A stretch of 64,000 bases of DNA, from positions 372,001 through 436,000 of the forward strand of contig NC_009068.1 of assembly GCF_000209165.1 (NCBI RefSeq), read 5' to 3'. This document shows, piece by piece, positions 10,291 through 20,761 of the stretch (positions within the stretch are counted from its first letter, which is position 1; every line of letters begins with the position of its first letter). Source of the stretch: Scheffersomyces stipitis CBS 6054 (taxonomy: Eukaryota; Ascomycota; Pichiomycetes; Serinales; Debaryomycetaceae). Under the pieces are notes generated by a model. The model saw only the letters and a list, made by a program, of their open reading frames with translations. It did not search any database and was not told the DNA's origin. The position numbers and the translations under genes were made by a program.

Positions 10291-12410
10291 TTTCAGGATG
10301 AACCATGAAGTCTTTACTTAAACCCCGTGAAATACATTAGCATGCACAATTCGCATTTCAAAAAAGGAATTGGAATACTTTTGTATGAGTCGTCCCGCAC
10401 GTCTGATAGAATCAATGGTATCATTTTAACGACTACAATATTGTCACTAGTTAGTACAAGGATTGTCTGCTGATTTTACGTGTTAAACTTTTCTGTAAGA
10501 TCATAAACGAGCCTTGATGTTCACAACATGGCTCCTGAATCTTTCTCAAAATGCTTCTATGCGTATAAAATACAATTATTCTATAAAATTGTCATAACTA
10601 GGATACTCGCAAACACAACATTCTAGAATTCGCCCAAACTTGTTTACCTTCGGGATCCACCTACTTCCACACGGCGAACTGATTCGATTCTCTTGAACAA
10701 ATATATCAAACTGTTTCGAGTTTCAATTTCTTTCAGGAGTATATCAACAACACACAAGTGACTTCGTGGTAGAAAGAGAGAAGAATGTCAACTCATAGCG
10801 CCTTGAGGCAGTTGTCTGATATCCTCATCAATGCCCAAACTGCCTTTTCAAACTTATTTGGATAGAAGGGAGATTTCCAACATATTTATGAGACTGCTTC
10901 GACAAGAAGTGCGCACCCTAAAATGGAAGAAACATCAACAATACACGTAAATTTTTTGTACACCTCTTTATTTTGTGGCTATGATGTGAAATTACCAAAT
11001 TCTTATGAACAACAATCTTCCTTTGGCTTTGCCAAAAAATTTGGAAACAAGCTGGCAATACAGTGAGCTATCATGTGGATTGCACTTCCTAGTAATGTAA
11101 AATGCTGTCAGTCAGCGGTGGATCTAGACCCTTCCAAACCCGCAGATGATCGACACTATTTAGACTTTAAACAATCCACAGTACCAGAACCCTTGCACAT
11201 ATTTCCAAATCAACAACGTCCAGGGTTTATCCAGTAGTGTTCAGTACTTTTTCATAGTAGTTTATTTGTAGCTTTAGAATTTTCATCAAACTGCTCTAGG
11301 GCGCATGTAAAGATGTACGTTTCACTCTTCGGACAATTCAGATGATAAACAAACAATAGCGATTGTCCGTTATATCGATTGTTCCAGACAGCAATTGTTT
11401 TAGGTTATTGTTCTACCATAGAGGGAACCATGGCTGCCTGTCACTTGCGGGCGTGTATGTGAACAGGTATCCTCGAAAACAGCTTCACGTTTAGCCCTGA
11501 ACGGACGCGGCTACACCGTTTGAACCTAAAACTGTGAGACTGTTTCTGCTATTTCGCGACACGAAATGTCCCTGGTTCAAGGCATAGGGTACACGTCGGC
11601 TAGGTGCATAAGCTGCGCACACCAGGGGTCTAAATGCTTAAATGAGGAGGCTACAGACATAAAGTTGAAACGAGAAAATACAACAGTGATAATGCGTCCC
11701 AGATAAACAACGTAAACTGTGGGCATTACGAGCAGCAGTTTTTTCTGAACAATGATAATTGTATACAAATGGATACAATGAAAGAACCAGATAGTGTGTC
11801 AGATTTGCTAACAATGAATACGAGTAAATTCAATGGTTAAGTATCAGCATTGAATGCCATTGAAGTCCATTCATGCCATAGAAGCCCCAATTCATGATGC
11901 ATCCCCAACCGAAATAGACATTGGACAACAATGCGCTGCCATGCAGTGCAACACAAATAATATCGACTTTAGAAACTTAATAATGTACGATGGTTGCAGC
12001 ACTTTCCTGATCTGGACCAATGATAAATATTGACTTGATATCCTTTTAGCCACCAAATGGACCCCGTAAGTTTTACACCTTCTATCACATTGTGTGTTAA
12101 CAAAATAACTAATACACATACCTGTCCGCCACTTTAGATGATCTAGGATAACAATGATCTATGCATGGGTACTGCTCTTCAAAATTAATTGTATTGTTTA
12201 TACTTTCTTTTCTCTTTTCTACCAACTTCCAACAAAGAGGAGTTGTTTTTTGGCTACCAACTCCTTGATTATCCTTATCTAACACACTAGGATCACATAA
12301 ACTGCTGCTATATATACACAAAATCCCCCTTGTATCCATATAACAAGGGTGTTCTTATTGTATATATTGTTTTTGTATATTTGTTTCAGTCCCCAAGACA
12401 GCTATTCACT

Positions 12411-14369
12411 ATGACTCTTAGCCAACTTATTAGGAGGAACACACGAATAAAGTCTTCTAAAGATGCAGAGGACTCTAAGTCTGGCACCAAGAAGAGGAGC
12501 ATGATGACGAAGTCCAAATCGTTTCTAATTAAACTCCACTCGAAGCACTTCAGCATCAAGAAACCTCAAGAGATACCTCCAGAACGGTCAACAAGACTCG
12601 TGAATCTGGTATCAATGCCGCTACTTACCAAAGGACTTCGGCACAATCTTGATGTTCCCATAAACACACAGAAACACGGATACGTACTTCTGGATCTTGG
12701 AGGACCGTTCATTGAAAAGAGTCAATCAACAATTGACCTTAGAGTCAACAAAACACAGGATGAAGCTCAAAGCTTGGAACCAAGCGCTACTTACAAAGAT
12801 GCCATTTTCGAAAGCAATAACTTTGAAGTCGAGTCCATTTCCACAGCACCACCTGTGGTAACACCAACGAGAAGTAGCACTTCTGAAACATTGATGACAC
12901 CTACCCACAATAAAAGGGCTGATTACACAAACGATACCATCTTTGGCACTGAAGCCGTAACTTTTGACGAAGACTTCTTGAGTCATAGCACATCAAGAGA
13001 AGAAGATTTTGAATGTCTAAAGGACGGTGAAAATGCTAACGTTACTGAAGTGGATTCATTGAACGATCTTAACTTCCAAATTTTCCAAGCATATTCTCAG
13101 TCTAAGTCTAACCTCAAGTTAATTGGAGAAGTCAACAGGAAAGTTCCTATGATACCCGAAGAAGTGCTGCCTCTTTCTATGCTGACCTCTGTCCATTTGG
13201 TTGATGACATTTCTGACGAGAGTTGCGGGTCGATTCAAGTCCAGCTGATGAATTTCCAGCAATCATTCGTAAACTCTTCAGATGACCTCTCTAGCGAAGT
13301 TGAATCCCGCGGTTCTATGGAAAGCGCTGAAACATTCGAAGAGGTGGCCACAGGTGAAGTGGTGGATGGAATTCTTACCACTATTGGTCCCCAAGAAGTC
13401 ACCCAGAACGATAATGTATATAGAAAAGAAATGATGGCATTGGTAGGAGAACACAGGCTCCTCTTGAAGAAACAACAACAAGAAATCCAACACCTCAAGG
13501 AATTGTTATTCCAGGAGAGAAGGTTAAACAGTTATTTGGCATCAGTAACATTGTCAGGATCACCTTCGTCCAATGGACACACAACAAACAAGGGCTCGAA
13601 TTCCAGGAAGTTCAGGTCTAAGTTTTTGCCCATGAAGATTGCTGTCTCCGACGACAACGCCATAAAGCCAACTAAGTTGTCTAATGATGGCATGAAACCA
13701 TACCACCTACTTCCTCCTTTACCTGTCCCTCAGAACGCGACTAAGCACAACAGCCAATCATCGAACCTGAGCCCGAAACCAATGAGAGAATCTTCCATAA
13801 AAGAACGACAGATCAGAGAGTCGTTTGTCAGGGAGTCGTTTTCTCTCGATTCCTATGCTCGTGAATCATACTCCTGTGAATCATTCACAAGAGAATCACT
13901 TGCAACCATGCTCCAACCCAAAAAATCCATCTTGAGGCATTCTTTAAACTCGAAAGCAAGAGCTTCAGCAACATCTTCATTCTATTATTCAGCGCTTGAT
14001 ATCGACGTTGACGAAATCAAAAAAATCATGTCTTCCAATCCTCCATTAGTTGATTTGGATCAAAAGCAAGAGAAGAAACAAGAGCAACAAGAAGCAGAAC
14101 AAGTCACGGAGCATCAACTTGCTCGTAAAACTTCTTCTAGCTCATCCGTGGTCTCTGTCATGAGCACTTCACACAAGGAAGGGCAAAAATCCAAAGATGC
14201 TCATGAAAATGAGTGCAAAAAAGAAGACCAATCCACCGCATCTGAAGACGTCTGTTCTCTTTCGGCTTCATCATACACCAACCACAGCAATTCCACTGTT
14301 CCCGAACAACTTAGCCCTAAAGCTGCTCTTCGCTCTGGAGAGATTTTATCCTCCGAGATTTTAGCTTAA
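12411..14369 (+). CDS. Uncharacterised 652-aa Ser/Glu-rich protein with RES repeats
   Basis: I do not recognise this protein. The first in-frame ATG is at 12411; the frame is open to 12330 but only from a TTG. The N-terminal about 60 residues are strongly basic (RRNTRIKSSKD, TKKRSMMTKSKS), followed by a relatively hydrophobic segment (LVNLVSMPLLTKGL). The middle is acidic and Ser/Thr-rich. Residues about 340-375 are a short heptad-like coiled coil with consecutive glutamines. At about 460-505 a repeated RES tripeptide (RESSI, RESFV, RESFS, RESYS, RESLA) is spaced mostly every 5-12 residues. The C-terminus is Lys/Gln/Glu then Ser-rich. No membrane segment or enzyme motif is seen. The composition suggests a disordered, phosphorylated regulator or scaffold. 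It has an exceptionally long upstream region. Confidence 0.8.
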   Translation: MTLSQLIRRNTRIKSSKDAEDSKSGTKKRSMMTKSKSFLIKLHSKHFSIKKPQEIPPERSTRLVNLVSMPLLTKGLRHNLDVPINTQKHGYVLLDLGGPFIEKSQSTIDLRVNKTQDEAQSLEPSATYKDAIFESNNFEVESISTAPPVVTPTRSSTSETLMTPTHNKRADYTNDTIFGTEAVTFDEDFLSHSTSREEDFECLKDGENANVTEVDSLNDLNFQIFQAYSQSKSNLKLIGEVNRKVPMIPEEVLPLSMLTSVHLVDDISDESCGSIQVQLMNFQQSFVNSSDDLSSEVESRGSMESAETFEEVATGEVVDGILTTIGPQEVTQNDNVYRKEMMALVGEHRLLLKKQQQEIQHLKELLFQERRLNSYLASVTLSGSPSSNGHTTNKGSNSRKFRSKFLPMKIAVSDDNAIKPTKLSNDGMKPYHLLPPLPVPQNATKHNSQSSNLSPKPMRESSIKERQIRESFVRESFSLDSYARESYSCESFTRESLATMLQPKKSILRHSLNSKARASATSSFYYSALDIDVDEIKKIMSSNPPLVDLDQKQEKKQEQQEAEQVTEHQLARKTSSSSSVVSVMSTSHKEGQKSKDAHENECKKEDQSTASEDVCSLSASSYTNHSNSTVPEQLSPKAALRSGEILSSEILA

Positions 14370-14836
14370 AGCAATCAGCAGCATCTTAATACCCCCTAAT
14401 AATTAATTGCATAGAGACCATCGCTTTCCTTTCGTTCCCTTTTATATTTTAATAATATTTGCCTTTTTGCAAAATATGAAGATCTAGAGGAACATTATGT
14501 TAATATATGTATATATACCGTAGCTAGACGAGTCGAATCATCTTGTTGAAAATAGTTTACGAGGTTGCAAAATTGACGACGCATGCCACAAAAAAAAAAA
14601 TGTTGTGACGCATGCCGTTAATGCGCATTTTCTAGAAACCTTAGCAACATCGCATTCTACTTGAAAAGTTCTCTGGACTGTTCGCTGATGAAGCGATTCC
14701 AAGCTGCAATGGGCGATACCTACCAGTTGAGCGACAGCCACATTACAATAAGGAATACTCATTTTATGGTTTTATATTATAGAAAAGTAAAAAAAAGAAT
14801 TATATAGTACATGGAGCAATGACTCGTTCACAAGAC
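14370..14836. other. Convergent 3' intergenic region with short direct repeat
   Basis: 467 bp between the orphan ORF and PAT1 stops. It contains two direct copies of GACGCATGCC at 14578-14587 and 14607-14616 separated by an A-tract, then ATGCGCAT at about 14621. A minus-strand frame at 14538-14762 overlaps these repeats and has no similarity I recognise. Nothing else is seen. Confidence 0.4.
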
Positions 14837-17473
14837 TCAGGTCTGCAACTCCTTGATTTCAGTCTCATCTGCAACCAATCCCATGACGACCAAATACATA
14901 TTTAAATTGTTCAACAAGTTCAGTTTCTTGTAGAGGTTGTCAGCATCGGCATCATCGATAGCCTTGGCTCTACTCATGACTCCGAAAATCTCATCTCTCA
15001 CTTCATCTACAATGATTCTTTGATGATTCAACTTACCACCAAGAGACAAAGTGGCCAAGAATTGCCAGACATAGTTTTCTCTGGAAGAGCCATCATCAAT
15101 ATCTTCAGGGTGAGGAGGGAAGATTGCTGCGATTCTGGATTCCAAAGAAGTGAAGAGCTCGTCATAACACGAAGACCATTCCGAGAGATCAGTAGCGGAG
15201 ATTGTACCTTCACCGATGATTAATTCTGCACGAGACAACAAAGTAGTCAAGATTGTCAAACCGATCTTGGTAGTCGAGACATAAGCAACGTTGTTGTGTT
15301 CTATCAAGATCACTAATAAGCCGATAATCTCATTAAATTTGAAATCTAACACGGCATTCATCAACACCTTAGAGAATGTCATTGAGTATACTTCCACTAA
15401 TTTTACGATTGTCTCGGGAACTTTTTTGGTCTCGTATGTTGTGTACGAACCATTCTTTATAACAGACAAGTTCTCGAGGTTGGACATGATCAAAGTGACG
15501 ATAGTCAAGACTTGTTCTCTAGACAAGAACTTGAACAAACGCAGCAAGATCTTGAGTCCCTTGTTGAAGTTCAAGCATTGGATGAAAGGATTGACTTCTT
15601 CGTCCTCACCGAAGGAAGTAGACTGTTCCAATACTCTCAATGATTCCCACAACTGTGTAGTGTCGACATTGGCATTAGTTCTAGACTCGCTCTCTACACT
15701 CATAAGCTCTGTAATGATGCCTTCTAAGATGCTCATGATATCCTTCTTGGAGTATTTCTTGATTACTCTAGGAGCTGAAATTGAAGGAGATCTGTTCTTC
15801 TTTGCAACAGCCTCTTCACCGAGTTCGTCACTGACGGCATCACCGCCTTCTAACTCCTTCTTCTCCTTTTCAAGTTTTCTCTGCGCAGCCTTACTGATAA
15901 TTTCCAACTGCTGTCTTGGCTTTTTACCTGTACCAAAGGAAATTTTACCCAAGGCACCCTCCCGAGCATACTGGGTCAACTTAGGTCTTTCTTTGGCCAC
16001 AGTAACAGCCTTTTGCACCTGCTGTTGCATTCTCTGCAAAGCTACATCGGCTCTCTTGTAACGACCACCAAGTCTGTGGCCACTCTGCTCAAGATAAGCC
16101 TGAGCAATGGAGTTGTGTTGCTGGCTGGTTTCCTGCAAAGAAGAATTCTTAGGATGAATCACTTTATAGACTTGGGCATAGAAGTCTTCGTTGTAGGGGT
16201 CTTCAGTGACAATCTGCGACAATTGGAAACGTGTAACAAAGTCCTTATCCTTTGGATTCATGATCCCAGAGTATCTCATGATACGTGAAACCTTCTCCTG
16301 TCTTCTGGCTGCTCTTTCCTGCTGCTCAGGAGTCAAGTCCTGTTGCTGGTGGTGATGATGGTGGTTGTGATGACGGTTATCTCTGTGGAACTGGTTAAAT
16401 TCCTGAGATTGAGCTGGAAGAGGCTGCTGCGACTTCTGAGACTGAGACTGAAATTGAGAATCCTCAGAAGATTGTTGGTGAGGTTGTTGATGTTGTCTTT
16501 CTACGTCCTTGGAGCCCAAAACTGGGAACTGAGACAAATCAGCTTTAGCCAGAGATTTTTGCTGGTATTGCTGCTTTCTCTGGTTCTGATTATTTGCTGG
16601 GACTACATTGGATACATGAACTGCATCCTGAGGTTGTTGAGGTTGTTGAGGTTGTTGAGGTTGTTGAGGTTGTTGAGGTTGTTGAGGTTGTTGAGGTTGC
16701 TGCTGCTGTTGAGGCTGTTGAGGCTGTTGAGGCTGTTGAGGCTGTTGTTGCAGCTGTTGAAGTTGAGGTTGAGATTGTGGCTGAGGATGAGGTTGCTGAA
16801 TTCCTGGAACGTGTTGTGGAATGGGTTGCTGAAGTTGGGGAGGCAACTGGCCAGGCAATCCTTGCATGATAGGGAATTGCGGAGCGTATTGGCCAGGAGG
16901 TGGAGGCATAAATCCTCCAGGTGGAACCATATAGCCCCCATATTGTGGGGGAGCCATCATACCAGGGTAACCAAAAGGTGGGGGAGCAAACTGGGAAGGT
17001 TGTTGAGGGAGTTGACGCTGTTGCTGGTCGATAGAAGTGAGCTGGGCTTCAATTTCTTCAAGAGACAAGATCTTCTTTTCGCCAGTAACAGCACCAACAA
17101 CGGCATCAGACGAAGCCTGAGCAGGAGCATTGGCTCCCCACAAATCAGCCATGAACTCATCGTCATTCGACTGTGCTGCAGCTTGAGCATAAGAGATGGT
17201 TTGAGGAGCTGGTAGCCCCGCTGGTGCGGTAGCGCCAACGCCAACGACATTTGAGGCGTTAGTACCGCCAGGTTGGATGTGGCCTGAAGCACTGCCAAAG
17301 TCAAAATCTTTACCGACGGAGCCTGCAGCGCCAAACGTCTCATCGTTGTAGATATCGTCGCCATCTTCTAATTCTCCCAAGCCGTCGTAGGTGTCCTGGA
17401 AATCATGAGAAACAGCCTGCTCGTTTGGTCTGGCACCCGGTGGAGCCGTAGGGTCAAAACCAAAGAAGGACAT
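14837..17473 (-). CDS. PAT1: Decapping activator and P-body protein Pat1
   Basis: An 878-aa protein. The N-terminus MSFFGFDPTAPPG is the Pat1 signature that recruits Dhh1. A Gln/Pro-rich low-complexity middle (about 170-400) contains an uninterrupted run of PQQ triplets. It is followed by a basic RNA-binding stretch and a helical C-terminal PatC domain (about 600-878) that binds Lsm1-7 and Dcp2. Pat1 links deadenylated mRNAs to decapping and translational repression. The start is the ATG at 17471-17473; a longer frame to 17536 begins with TTG. A GTCACGTGAC palindrome lies 137 bp upstream (17610-17619). EDC3, a partner in the same process, is 31 kb away in this window. Confidence 0.95.
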   Translation of the reverse strand: MSFFGFDPTAPPGARPNEQAVSHDFQDTYDGLGELEDGDDIYNDETFGAAGSVGKDFDFGSASGHIQPGGTNASNVVGVGATAPAGLPAPQTISYAQAAAQSNDDEFMADLWGANAPAQASSDAVVGAVTGEKKILSLEEIEAQLTSIDQQQRQLPQQPSQFAPPPFGYPGMMAPPQYGGYMVPPGGFMPPPPGQYAPQFPIMQGLPGQLPPQLQQPIPQHVPGIQQPHPQPQSQPQLQQLQQQPQQPQQPQQPQQQQQPQQPQQPQQPQQPQQPQQPQQPQDAVHVSNVVPANNQNQRKQQYQQKSLAKADLSQFPVLGSKDVERQHQQPHQQSSEDSQFQSQSQKSQQPLPAQSQEFNQFHRDNRHHNHHHHHQQQDLTPEQQERAARRQEKVSRIMRYSGIMNPKDKDFVTRFQLSQIVTEDPYNEDFYAQVYKVIHPKNSSLQETSQQHNSIAQAYLEQSGHRLGGRYKRADVALQRMQQQVQKAVTVAKERPKLTQYAREGALGKISFGTGKKPRQQLEIISKAAQRKLEKEKKELEGGDAVSDELGEEAVAKKNRSPSISAPRVIKKYSKKDIMSILEGIITELMSVESESRTNANVDTTQLWESLRVLEQSTSFGEDEEVNPFIQCLNFNKGLKILLRLFKFLSREQVLTIVTLIMSNLENLSVIKNGSYTTYETKKVPETIVKLVEVYSMTFSKVLMNAVLDFKFNEIIGLLVILIEHNNVAYVSTTKIGLTILTTLLSRAELIIGEGTISATDLSEWSSCYDELFTSLESRIAAIFPPHPEDIDDGSSRENYVWQFLATLSLGGKLNHQRIIVDEVRDEIFGVMSRAKAIDDADADNLYKKLNLLNNLNMYLVVMGLVADETEIKELQT
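16625..16750 (-). repeat. 9-bp coding minisatellite in PAT1, (PQQ)n
   Basis: Tandem nonamers GGTTGTTGA, then GGCTGTTGA, on the + strand encode repeated Pro-Gln-Gln on the minus strand. The unit count probably varies between strains. It creates long spurious open frames on the opposite strand. Confidence 0.85.
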
Positions 17474-18039
17474 CGCGCGAAGAACGTATATCCAATTTTT
17501 CTGGAAGCTTTTACAGTGTTCCAATGGAATTCTCAAGAAGAATGCAAACGAAGCTTTTCAATTTGTGACTTCAGTGAAAAACTCAATCGTTGGAGAAAAA
17601 GTCGACGAAGTCACGTGACATAATTCATGATAAAGAGACGAATGTGCAGGTATTTTGGATTAGTTGCCATGGCTGCAACAGTCTGGCTGAATGTGGTGTG
17701 ATAACGATAATTCGACAGCATATCTAAGGAACTACAATGTGTATATAAAGTCGATTGAATATAAATATTGAGTGAGAAATAATTATTGTATTTATACACT
17801 TGAAACCATGTAATTATATGGCTATATCTGCCAGAATATACTGTCCCAAAACCTGCGGTGCAAGTATAGAATATGGTGCCATATTGATTAAAGATTGAAT
17901 AACCCTTATAATTTAAATTATAAAATATACGATGCATTTTATATGAGATGAGATACTATATACCATATATCTTCGTTTCTATGTACATTTATGTCTATAT
18001 TTATGGACGAGTGCCCTCTATGTATATGCTCCTGCTCTA
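17474..18039. promoter_or_regulatory. PAT1 promoter and ABZ1 3' region
   Basis: 566 bp of AT-rich sequence. The one clear motif is the perfect palindrome GTCACGTGAC at 17610-17619, a Cbf1/bHLH-type site. The ABZ1-proximal half is rich in TATATA and likely contains that gene's polyadenylation signals. No gene is seen. Confidence 0.5.
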
Positions 18040-20349
18040 TCATGTGAATGCCTGTAAGGCACTGATCAACTTCAACTCCATCTCCTCCCATTCTCCTTCG
18101 GCATCCGACAAAACGGTGATAGCTCCACCAGCACCAATTCTGTAGAGATTGACGTCTCCGGCGTTATCCTTATCGTCGTCATAGTGGAATACCGACCGGA
18201 TGATCACTGACCAATCAGAGTCGTCTGTCACAGACCAGTAGCCAACAACTCCACTGTAGATACCTCTTCTTCCACCAGGAAACCCAGTGCTCTGCAAGCT
18301 TTCGATATCCTGAAGCAACTCCACTGATCTCTTCTTAGGTGCCCCTGTCATTGATCCCGGAGGCAACGAGCGGTGTAAGATGTCAATACCATGGAATCCT
18401 TCCTTTTCCAATTCTCCCTGAATTACGCTCACAAGCTGATAAACTGTTTTGTACTCTTCAACTGCCATCAACTGCGATACAGTCACCTTCTGGGTGAACT
18501 GGTACAAATCGTGTCTGATCAAGTCTACAATCATCAAGTTTTCACCCATTTCTTTGGGTGTTTTTAAGATCTTGGTGGCCATGGCGAAGTCGACTTCGGG
18601 TGTATTTTTCACAGTTCCCTTGATAGGTCTCAACTCCACTCTCTTACCTCCTTTTTCACTATCTTTCCATGATACAAATCTCTCTGGCGACGATGAAATC
18701 AAGACACAGTCGTCGAATTGCATAAAACATGAAAAGGGAGACGGATTCTTGCGGAGAGTCAAAACCTTGTAGATCTCCCACGGCTCTATGTACGAAGGTA
18801 AGAAGATCTTCAGCTGGGTGGTGAGACAAAGTTCGTACGAATCTCCAGAATGTAAGAAATCTTGGCATAGATTGAACTGTTTCTTGTAGATGTCTTTGGC
18901 TGGAAGTTCAAACTTGATAACATCTTCATCACCCTGTTTAGCCAACTGCTTAACACTGGATGGAATCGAGTCAATGCTGATTTTGAGCTTGCCTTCATAG
19001 GAAAGATTGGTGATGTTATTGTACAAGTTTTCCACCCAAATAGTGTCGTCAGATTCACTAATGGAGACGATAAACCAGTCATTGGTGACGTGGTCAAAGA
19101 TGATAAATCTCTCTATATACACCAATTTTAAGTCAGGGGTGCTATTATTAGTAATTGGTTCTAATTTTTGCACGATTATATGTTGTCCTTCTTCATAGGA
19201 GACGAGACCCATGTAGCCACCAAAGAAGGGTAAGTCCCTGGAGTGATAATTACCCAACTTCTCATTGATATCTTCCCTGGAGATGTATTTTTCCTTCATC
19301 AAACGAGATACAAGACTCCACACATCTTCGGTGACGACTTTGGGCTCTATTGTAGAATCCTTGTACTTAGATATAATAACTTTTTCTGGCACATCTACAG
19401 AATGGGTGATCACATCACTCTTACCTCTCGTTGGCAAACCAATAATTGACCATTCACCTGGAATGGAAGCAGAATTCAAAAGTATGAAGTCGTTTCCGCT
19501 CGTTTTGTGTAAGTAATCACAGATGTCCGTGGGTTGAATATCTCCAGACAATTGGATTTTTTTCAAAACAACATTGGGAACGCCGTTACTTTCAAGTTTT
19601 CCATCGCGGATCAAGAATGACTCATGGACAGCATGATCATCAATGAGACTCTGGCGGTGCTGCTTGTCATGTGAGAATACAAACGGCCTATGGCATCGGT
19701 TATACTCTGTGGCTATAGCCGTGAAGTTACGGACCAATTCGTCTCCATGAGAAGAGCAGATCGATTCGGGATGATACTGGACCCCATAAAAGGGAAGAGT
19801 TTTGTGCTTAACAGCCATCAATATTCTATTTTCTACATTATTTTCGTCGTTGGGCTCATGACAATAGGCCAATGGAACTATCTCGTCGTTCAAGTCCTTG
19901 ACATACAACGAATGATATCTGACACTTCCAAAGGATGAAACCTTCTGTTCAGCTGTAAATAACTTGTCTTCGGATTGAATAGGATAGATATCGTAGATCT
20001 GGCCGTGTTTGACAACTTGCAATTTGTCCACGGGGTTTCCGAACTCATTACATAAGCTTTGGAAGCCCAAACAGATGCCTAGAACTGGTACAGCTCCATT
20101 GACTTCTGTTTTCATTTTCTGCAACAACCAGCCAATGATACCGACATCTTTGGCTATTGCCGGATGTCCTGGGCCGGGTCCAATCACGATATACTCGAAA
20201 AGCGGTAGAATGCTTGTGTAGAACTGCTCATATTCATCGGGATTGTAGGCATCGTTGTGGATAGTGACAACTTCCTGTCCTGTACTTTCGCGCAAAAGAT
20301 GGGCAAGGTTGTTGGTAAACGAGTCGTACGAATCAATAAGGAGAATCAT
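18040..20349 (-). CDS. ABZ1: Aminodeoxychorismate (PABA) synthase, fused PabA-PabB
   Basis: A 769-aa fusion enzyme converting chorismate plus glutamine to 4-amino-4-deoxychorismate for folate synthesis. The N-terminal class I glutamine amidotransferase domain has nucleophile C93 (LGICLGFQS) and the H193/E195 pair (QYHPES). The C-terminal chorismate-binding domain carries SSPERFVSW, LRPIKGT, MIVDLIRHDL, PPGSMTGAPK and a terminal GAGGAI. The length is close to S. cerevisiae Abz1 (787 aa). The start is the ATG at 20347-20349 giving MILLIDSYDSFT, the canonical amidotransferase opening; the upstream frame to 20415 begins with TTG. It could be confused with anthranilate synthase, but that enzyme is not fused in this order in yeasts. 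Confidence 0.95.
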   Translation of the reverse strand: MILLIDSYDSFTNNLAHLLRESTGQEVVTIHNDAYNPDEYEQFYTSILPLFEYIVIGPGPGHPAIAKDVGIIGWLLQKMKTEVNGAVPVLGICLGFQSLCNEFGNPVDKLQVVKHGQIYDIYPIQSEDKLFTAEQKVSSFGSVRYHSLYVKDLNDEIVPLAYCHEPNDENNVENRILMAVKHKTLPFYGVQYHPESICSSHGDELVRNFTAIATEYNRCHRPFVFSHDKQHRQSLIDDHAVHESFLIRDGKLESNGVPNVVLKKIQLSGDIQPTDICDYLHKTSGNDFILLNSASIPGEWSIIGLPTRGKSDVITHSVDVPEKVIISKYKDSTIEPKVVTEDVWSLVSRLMKEKYISREDINEKLGNYHSRDLPFFGGYMGLVSYEEGQHIIVQKLEPITNNSTPDLKLVYIERFIIFDHVTNDWFIVSISESDDTIWVENLYNNITNLSYEGKLKISIDSIPSSVKQLAKQGDEDVIKFELPAKDIYKKQFNLCQDFLHSGDSYELCLTTQLKIFLPSYIEPWEIYKVLTLRKNPSPFSCFMQFDDCVLISSSPERFVSWKDSEKGGKRVELRPIKGTVKNTPEVDFAMATKILKTPKEMGENLMIVDLIRHDLYQFTQKVTVSQLMAVEEYKTVYQLVSVIQGELEKEGFHGIDILHRSLPPGSMTGAPKKRSVELLQDIESLQSTGFPGGRRGIYSGVVGYWSVTDDSDWSVIIRSVFHYDDDKDNAGDVNLYRIGAGGAITVLSDAEGEWEEMELKLISALQAFT

Positions 20350-20761
20350 AGAGGATTTAGAAACAAAAAGACAAACAAAGCAATCGCTGGAAGAAGTGTG
20401 GAACCAAGTGAACAATTCTGCATCTCGAAATAGATCTGAGTGTAAGCTCGTAAATTTTTTTCATCTGCAGTAACTTACATAAACGAGCAATATAAAGTTA
20501 CAGAGAAATTTTGTATGGACAAGAAATTGATAGTGATGGAAATAGTTGATGTACACTGCTAAACTGAAAGCCTTCTTTGCATCTTAATACCTCCCAAGTA
20601 TTCTATATTTTGGCAATTAGATATTCAAATACTTGTACTCACAAGGTTTGATGCTTTTGGACTCTTCGTTTTTTTTCGCAGCTAAAATAGCTTACAATAT
20701 TAGCTACAATTGAGTAGAACAAATTATATATCTATAGTCTGTTTATTTACATAATGTACTT
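20350..20761. promoter_or_regulatory. ABZ1 promoter and USO1 3' region
   Basis: 412 bp separating two minus-strand genes. It is AT-rich with T-runs; no recognised motif and no open frame worth reporting. Confidence 0.4.

Larger units (their letters stand above)
9258..12410. promoter_or_regulatory. 3.15-kb gene-free divergent region between ZAP1 and the orphan ORF
   Basis: No open frame of 60 codons or more exists from 9258 to 11576, and the three short minus-strand frames at 11577-12339 resemble nothing. Visible features are TCACGTG-type sites at 9776-9781 and 9799-9804, an 11-bp inverted repeat at 10243-10290, CCCCT/AGGGG stress-element-like pentamers (e.g. near 11630 and 12326) and a TATATATA tract just before the 12411 ATG. 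In CTG-clade yeasts such lengths often flank regulator genes with complex promoters (established for Candida morphology regulators). Application here is inference. I saw no tRNA, LTR or recognisable pseudogene. Confidence 0.5.

Noticed and set aside
14690..14760. Minus-strand segment GCTCAACTGGTAGGT like a tRNA A box
   Set aside because: No complementary D-stem half or B box downstream; probably chance.
15291..16061. 256-aa plus-strand frame opposite PAT1
   Set aside because: Antisense shadow of a well-conserved gene, with Ser/Leu-rich composition typical of reverse-strand reading.
16343..17215. 290-aa plus-strand frame opposite PAT1
   Set aside because: It is the antisense of the PQQ minisatellite and surrounding coding sequence; its repeated LLRLLRL composition is a repeat artefact.
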